Below are positions 60,800-64,000 of a stretch of 64,000 nucleotides of DNA, in pieces; the first letter of the stretch is position 1; the number at the start of each line of letters is the position of its first letter. The stretch lies in the NCBI GenBank assembly GCA_001689515.1, contig LUJR01000035.1, forward strand, positions 36,208 through 100,207, given 5' to 3'. A program made the translations under genes and the position numbers. This DNA is from Bacteroidales bacterium M7 (GTDB lineage: Bacteria; Bacteroidota; Bacteroidia; Bacteroidales; Muribaculaceae). The notes beneath the pieces were generated by a model. It saw nothing but the letters and a program-made list of their open reading frames with translations. It did no database searches and was not told where the DNA came from.

Positions 60800-63514
60800 A
60801 TGAAAAGAGTTTACACGTTCGGTGACGGACATGCCGAAGGCGATGCTTCGATGCGTAACCTTCTCGGTGGCAAAGGTGCCAACCTTGCTGAAATGAACCT
60901 GCTCGGCATGCCTGTGCCTCCCGGATTTACCATCACAACCGAAGTCTGCACAGAATACACACAATATGGCCGCGATGAGGTCGTGAAGCGTCTCAACGAC
61001 GATGTGCACAAAGCTATCGCTCATGTTGAAGGCCTTACAGGCAAGAAATTCAACAATCCCTCTAACCCTCTGCTCGTGTCGGTGCGCTCTGGTGCGCGTG
61101 CATCCATGCCCGGCATGATGGATACAGTGCTCAATCTCGGCATGAACGATGCCACAGTGGCTTCGCTGGCTGAAAAGAGCGGCAATCCCCGTTTCGCATG
61201 GGACAGCTACCGTCGTTTCGTGCAGATGTACGGTGACGTGGTGCTCGGCATGAAGCCCAAGAGCAAGGAGGATATCGACCCGTTTGAGGAAATCATGGAC
61301 AAGGTCAAGGAGCAGAAAGGCGTGAAGCTCGATACAGAGCTTGATGTCGAAGACCTCCAGACTCTGGTGAAGCTGTTTAAGGCTGCTGTCAAGGAACATA
61401 CTGGCAAGGATTTCCCCGATGACGCATGGGAACAGCTCTGGGGTGGTATCTGCGCTGTGTTTGACAGCTGGATGAACGAGCGCGCCATCATCTACCGCCG
61501 CATGAACCAGATACCCGAAGAGTGGGGTACTGCCGTTAACGTTCAGGCCATGGTCTATGGCAACATGGGCGACAACTCTGCTACAGGTGTGGCTTTCAGC
61601 CGTGATGCCGCTACTGGCGAAAACATATTCAACGGCGAGTATCTTATCAACGCTCAGGGTGAGGACGTTGTGGCAGGTATCCGCACACCCCAGCAGATTA
61701 CAGTGGAAGGCTCACGCCGCTGGGCTGCCCTCCAGGGGATCTCGGAGGAGGAGCGCGCCAGCAAGTATCCATCTCTTGAGGAGTCGATGCCTGTATGCGC
61801 TGCCGAGCTGATTGCCATCTCCAACAAACTTGAAGGTTACTACAAGGATATGCAGGATATGGAGTTTACTATCCAGGACGGCAAGCTCTGGATGCTCCAG
61901 ACCCGCAACGGCAAGCGCACCGGCGCTGCCATGGTCAAGATAGCGATGGATCTGCTCCGCGCAGGTGTCATCGACGAGAAGACAGTAGTGCTCCGCATGG
62001 AGCCTCAGAAGCTTGATGAGCTGCTCCACCCCGTGTTTGACAAGGCTGCTCTAAAGCGCGCACGTGTCGTGGCTAAGGGTCTCCCTGCCTCTCCGGGTGC
62101 CGCTACCGGCATGATTGTGTTCTCAGCCGAAGATGCTGAGGCATGGTCAGAGAAGAAGAAGAAAGTGGTGCTCGTGCGCATCGAGACATCTCCCGAAGAC
62201 CTCCGCGGTATGGCTGTGGCTCAGGGTATCCTGACGATGCGTGGCGGTATGACCAGCCATGCGGCTGTGGTTGCCCGCGGCATGGGCAAGTGCTGCGTGT
62301 CGGGTGCCGGTGAAATCCGCGTCGACTACAAGGCTAAGACCGTGGTCATGGGCGGTATCACATATAAGGAGGGCGACTGGATTTCGCTCAACGGTTCTAC
62401 AGGCGAGGTATATGACGGTCAGGTGCCCACTACCGAACCCGAGCTCGGTGGCGATTTCGGTGCCATCATGAACCTCTCTGACAAGTTTACCAAGTGCCTC
62501 GTCCGCACCAATGCCGACACCCCGCGCGATGCCAAGCAGGCTCGCCACTTCGGTGCTCAGGGTATCGGTCTGTGCCGCACAGAGCACATGTTCTTCGAGG
62601 GCGACCGCATCAAGGCTGTGCGCGAGATGATTCTTGCTTCTGACGAGCAGGGTCGCCGTCTGGCCCTTGCCAAACTGCTCCCGATGCAGCGTGGTGACTT
62701 CGAGGGCATCTTTGAGGCTATGGACGGCTTCGGAGTGACTATCCGTCTGCTCGATCCCCCTCTGCATGAATTCGTACCCCATCAGACAGCCACACAGAAA
62801 GAGCTGGCAAACGAGATGGGTCTGACTCTTGAGGAGGTTAAGGCAAAGGTTGACAGCTTGGAGGAATTCAATCCCATGCTCGGTCACCGCGGCTGCCGCC
62901 TCGGCATCACATATCCCGAAATCACAGAGATGCAGACACGCGCCATCATCGAGGCAGCTCTCGCAGTCAAGGCTCGTGGCATCGATGTGCATCCCGAAAT
63001 CATGATACCTCTGGTAGGCTCACTCAAGGAGATCCAGAACCAGGCAGATGTAATCAACATCACCGCAGCCAAGGTATTTGAGGAGGCTGGCACATCAGTT
63101 CCCTACAAGGTAGGTACGATGATCGAGGTGCCTCGCGCAGCTCTGACTGCCAACGAAATCGCCACTGTGGCTGACTTCTTCTCGTTTGGTACAAACGACC
63201 TGACCCAGATGACATTCGGCTTCTCGCGTGACGATGCGCCTAAGTTCCTCAAGTTCTACAAGGAGCACGGCATCATCAAGACAGATCCTTTCGAAGTCCT
63301 TGACCAGGAAGGCGTAGGCCAGCTCGTCAAGATGGGCGTAGAGAAGGGTCGCGCCACCAAGCCTGAGCTTAAGGTAGGTATCTGCGGCGAACACGGCGGC
63401 GAACCATCGTCAGTCAAGTTCTGCGCCAAACTCGGCATGAACTACGTCAGCTGCTCTCCCTATCGTGTGCCCATCGCCCGCGTAGCCGCGGCGCAGGCTG
63501 CCATCGAAGAATAA
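60800..63514 (+). CDS. ppdK: Pyruvate, phosphate dikinase
   Basis: The enzyme interconverts pyruvate, ATP and Pi with PEP, AMP and PPi. The 904-residue protein is complete: ATP-grasp domain with GGKGANLAEMN near residue 15, SVRSGARASMPGMMDTVLN near 93-111, the swivelling histidine in GGMTSHAAVVARGMG (His487), and the PEP/pyruvate barrel with SFGTNDLTQM and the catalytic cysteine in GICGEHGG (Cys862). A CATCCACAAG hairpin and a good promoter lie upstream. Typical of Bacteroidales central metabolism. Confidence 0.97.
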   Translation: MKRVYTFGDGHAEGDASMRNLLGGKGANLAEMNLLGMPVPPGFTITTEVCTEYTQYGRDEVVKRLNDDVHKAIAHVEGLTGKKFNNPSNPLLVSVRSGARASMPGMMDTVLNLGMNDATVASLAEKSGNPRFAWDSYRRFVQMYGDVVLGMKPKSKEDIDPFEEIMDKVKEQKGVKLDTELDVEDLQTLVKLFKAAVKEHTGKDFPDDAWEQLWGGICAVFDSWMNERAIIYRRMNQIPEEWGTAVNVQAMVYGNMGDNSATGVAFSRDAATGENIFNGEYLINAQGEDVVAGIRTPQQITVEGSRRWAALQGISEEERASKYPSLEESMPVCAAELIAISNKLEGYYKDMQDMEFTIQDGKLWMLQTRNGKRTGAAMVKIAMDLLRAGVIDEKTVVLRMEPQKLDELLHPVFDKAALKRARVVAKGLPASPGAATGMIVFSAEDAEAWSEKKKKVVLVRIETSPEDLRGMAVAQGILTMRGGMTSHAAVVARGMGKCCVSGAGEIRVDYKAKTVVMGGITYKEGDWISLNGSTGEVYDGQVPTTEPELGGDFGAIMNLSDKFTKCLVRTNADTPRDAKQARHFGAQGIGLCRTEHMFFEGDRIKAVREMILASDEQGRRLALAKLLPMQRGDFEGIFEAMDGFGVTIRLLDPPLHEFVPHQTATQKELANEMGLTLEEVKAKVDSLEEFNPMLGHRGCRLGITYPEITEMQTRAIIEAALAVKARGIDVHPEIMIPLVGSLKEIQNQADVINITAAKVFEEAGTSVPYKVGTMIEVPRAALTANEIATVADFFSFGTNDLTQMTFGFSRDDAPKFLKFYKEHGIIKTDPFEVLDQEGVGQLVKMGVEKGRATKPELKVGICGEHGGEPSSVKFCAKLGMNYVSCSPYRVPIARVAAAQAAIEE

Positions 63515-63536
63515 GCGTAACTTAACGTAATCCGAT

Positions 63537-63581
63537 ACTTAGGCGGTAATGCTCCGATAAAAAGGAGCTTACCGCCTAAGT
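63537..63581 (+). terminator. Long hairpin after ppdK
   Basis: ACTTAGGCGGTAA with TTACCGCCTAAGT and GCTCC with GGAGC inside: 18 pairs with one bulged T, loop GATAAAAA. No T-run. Confidence 0.7.
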
Positions 63582-63599
63582 TGCGCTTGGGCGGTTCGT

Positions 63600-63628
63600 A
63601 CATTCTGCACGATTATCGTGCAGAATGT
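63600..63628. repeat. Perfect palindrome before the second recombinase
   Basis: ACATTCTGCACGA and TCGTGCAGAATGT are exact reverse complements around TTA (13-bp arms). It lies between the ppdK hairpin and the recombinase at 63,708, so it may be a recombinase- or regulator-binding site, or a second terminator. Confidence 0.65.
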
Positions 63629-63707
63629 GTCGGCAAAACTTACAAAATCGGCTATATCATTTGAGCAAGGCACTTACAAGAATTTACAAACATAATTACA
63701 AACGTAA

Positions 63708-64000
63708 ATGGCAACATTCAAAGCAGTTGTTAGAACTCCGCGCAAGGACGGGTTCTATCAGGTCTATATCCGGGTGACGCAAAACACCAAGCCGGGATAT
63801 ATCAAGACCGACAAAGTTGTCACCAAGCAGATGGTGGACAAGCACGGCAATATCAATGACCCTTTCGTGAACGAGTATTGTGCGAGAATGATATTGCTCT
63901 ATACTGACAAACTCAACCGCAAGGATTGCGCAAAGTGGACAGTACGTCAGATTATCGAGTATGTGACACAAGGTGACGCTGACATCTGCTTCAGCGACTA
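63708..64000 (+). CDS. Tyrosine recombinase, N-terminal part (cut by the window end)
   Basis: The ATG at 63,708 opens a frame with no stop to the end of the window (97 codons). MATFKAVVRTPRKDGFYQVY, then IRVTQNTKPGYIKTDKVVTK, is the arm-binding domain start of Bacteroides-type transposon/element integrases. This part contains no catalytic residues. It suggests that another integrated element begins here. Confidence 0.8.
   Translation, partial: MATFKAVVRTPRKDGFYQVYIRVTQNTKPGYIKTDKVVTKQMVDKHGNINDPFVNEYCARMILLYTDKLNRKDCAKWTVRQIIEYVTQGDADICFSD

Overview
The window is a stretch of a Bacteroidales chromosome. The -7 boxes fit TAnnTTTG, genes lack Shine-Dalgarno leaders, and the host genes (PorT-like outer membrane proteins, YitT, NDH-2, OPT transporter, pyruvate phosphate dikinase) look like a gut Bacteroidales; a Muribaculaceae-type host is my guess and is not proven. 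About 50 kb of it (1 to about 50,050) is the right part of a temperate tailed-phage prophage. Its left end, including any terminase, lies outside the window. It ends at a tyrosine integrase beside a tRNA-Ser(GGA) gene. From 50,481 to 63,514 there are ordinary host genes, and at 63,708 a second tyrosine recombinase starts and runs off the window.

Prophage layout, left to right: the end of a tape-measure gene (1-3540); a block of small accessory genes (3545-16,367) with two minus-strand cargo genes, a BRO-type antirepressor, a YopX protein, a sliding-clamp-like protein and a long ParB-like protein; a head/tail operon (16,737-33,899) with ClpP-like protease/scaffold, capsid, portal, connector and a 2715-residue tail protein; a toxin-antitoxin-like and membrane-protein operon (34,079-35,333); a nucleotide operon with dUTPase and a nucleosidase-like protein (35,574-38,028); an operon that starts with a complete metK and continues into the lysis genes (38,185-41,132); another block of small unknown genes ending in a DUF1848 protein (41,317-47,051); and a lysogeny module (47,175-50,046) with a second variable protein, an excisionase-like protein and the integrase.

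The main system is a complete diversity-generating retroelement (DGR). The order is variable repeat VR1 at the C terminus of the giant tail protein, then a non-coding template repeat TR, then a reverse transcriptase with the DGR-type GxxxSQ motif. A second variable repeat, VR2, sits 17 kb away at 47,554-47,663 in an unrelated small protein next to the excisionase and integrase genes. Over the shared 110 bp, VR1 differs from TR at 11 adenines and one G, and VR2 at 17 adenines and nothing else. One retroelement therefore appears to diversify both a tail protein and a separate small protein encoded in the lysogeny module.

A second system-level feature is regulatory. Seven promoters in the accessory blocks share an architecture in which three copies of a short repeat, roughly TTGCGTATATGATTA, are spaced exactly 33 and 34 bp apart. 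The middle copy supplies the -33 element, and the -7 box starts exactly 23 bp after it. The third copy, GCAAATAAGAT, lies in the leader and also occurs alone six times between accessory genes. The head/tail promoter and the metK/lysis promoter lack it, which suggests a distinct phage regulon.
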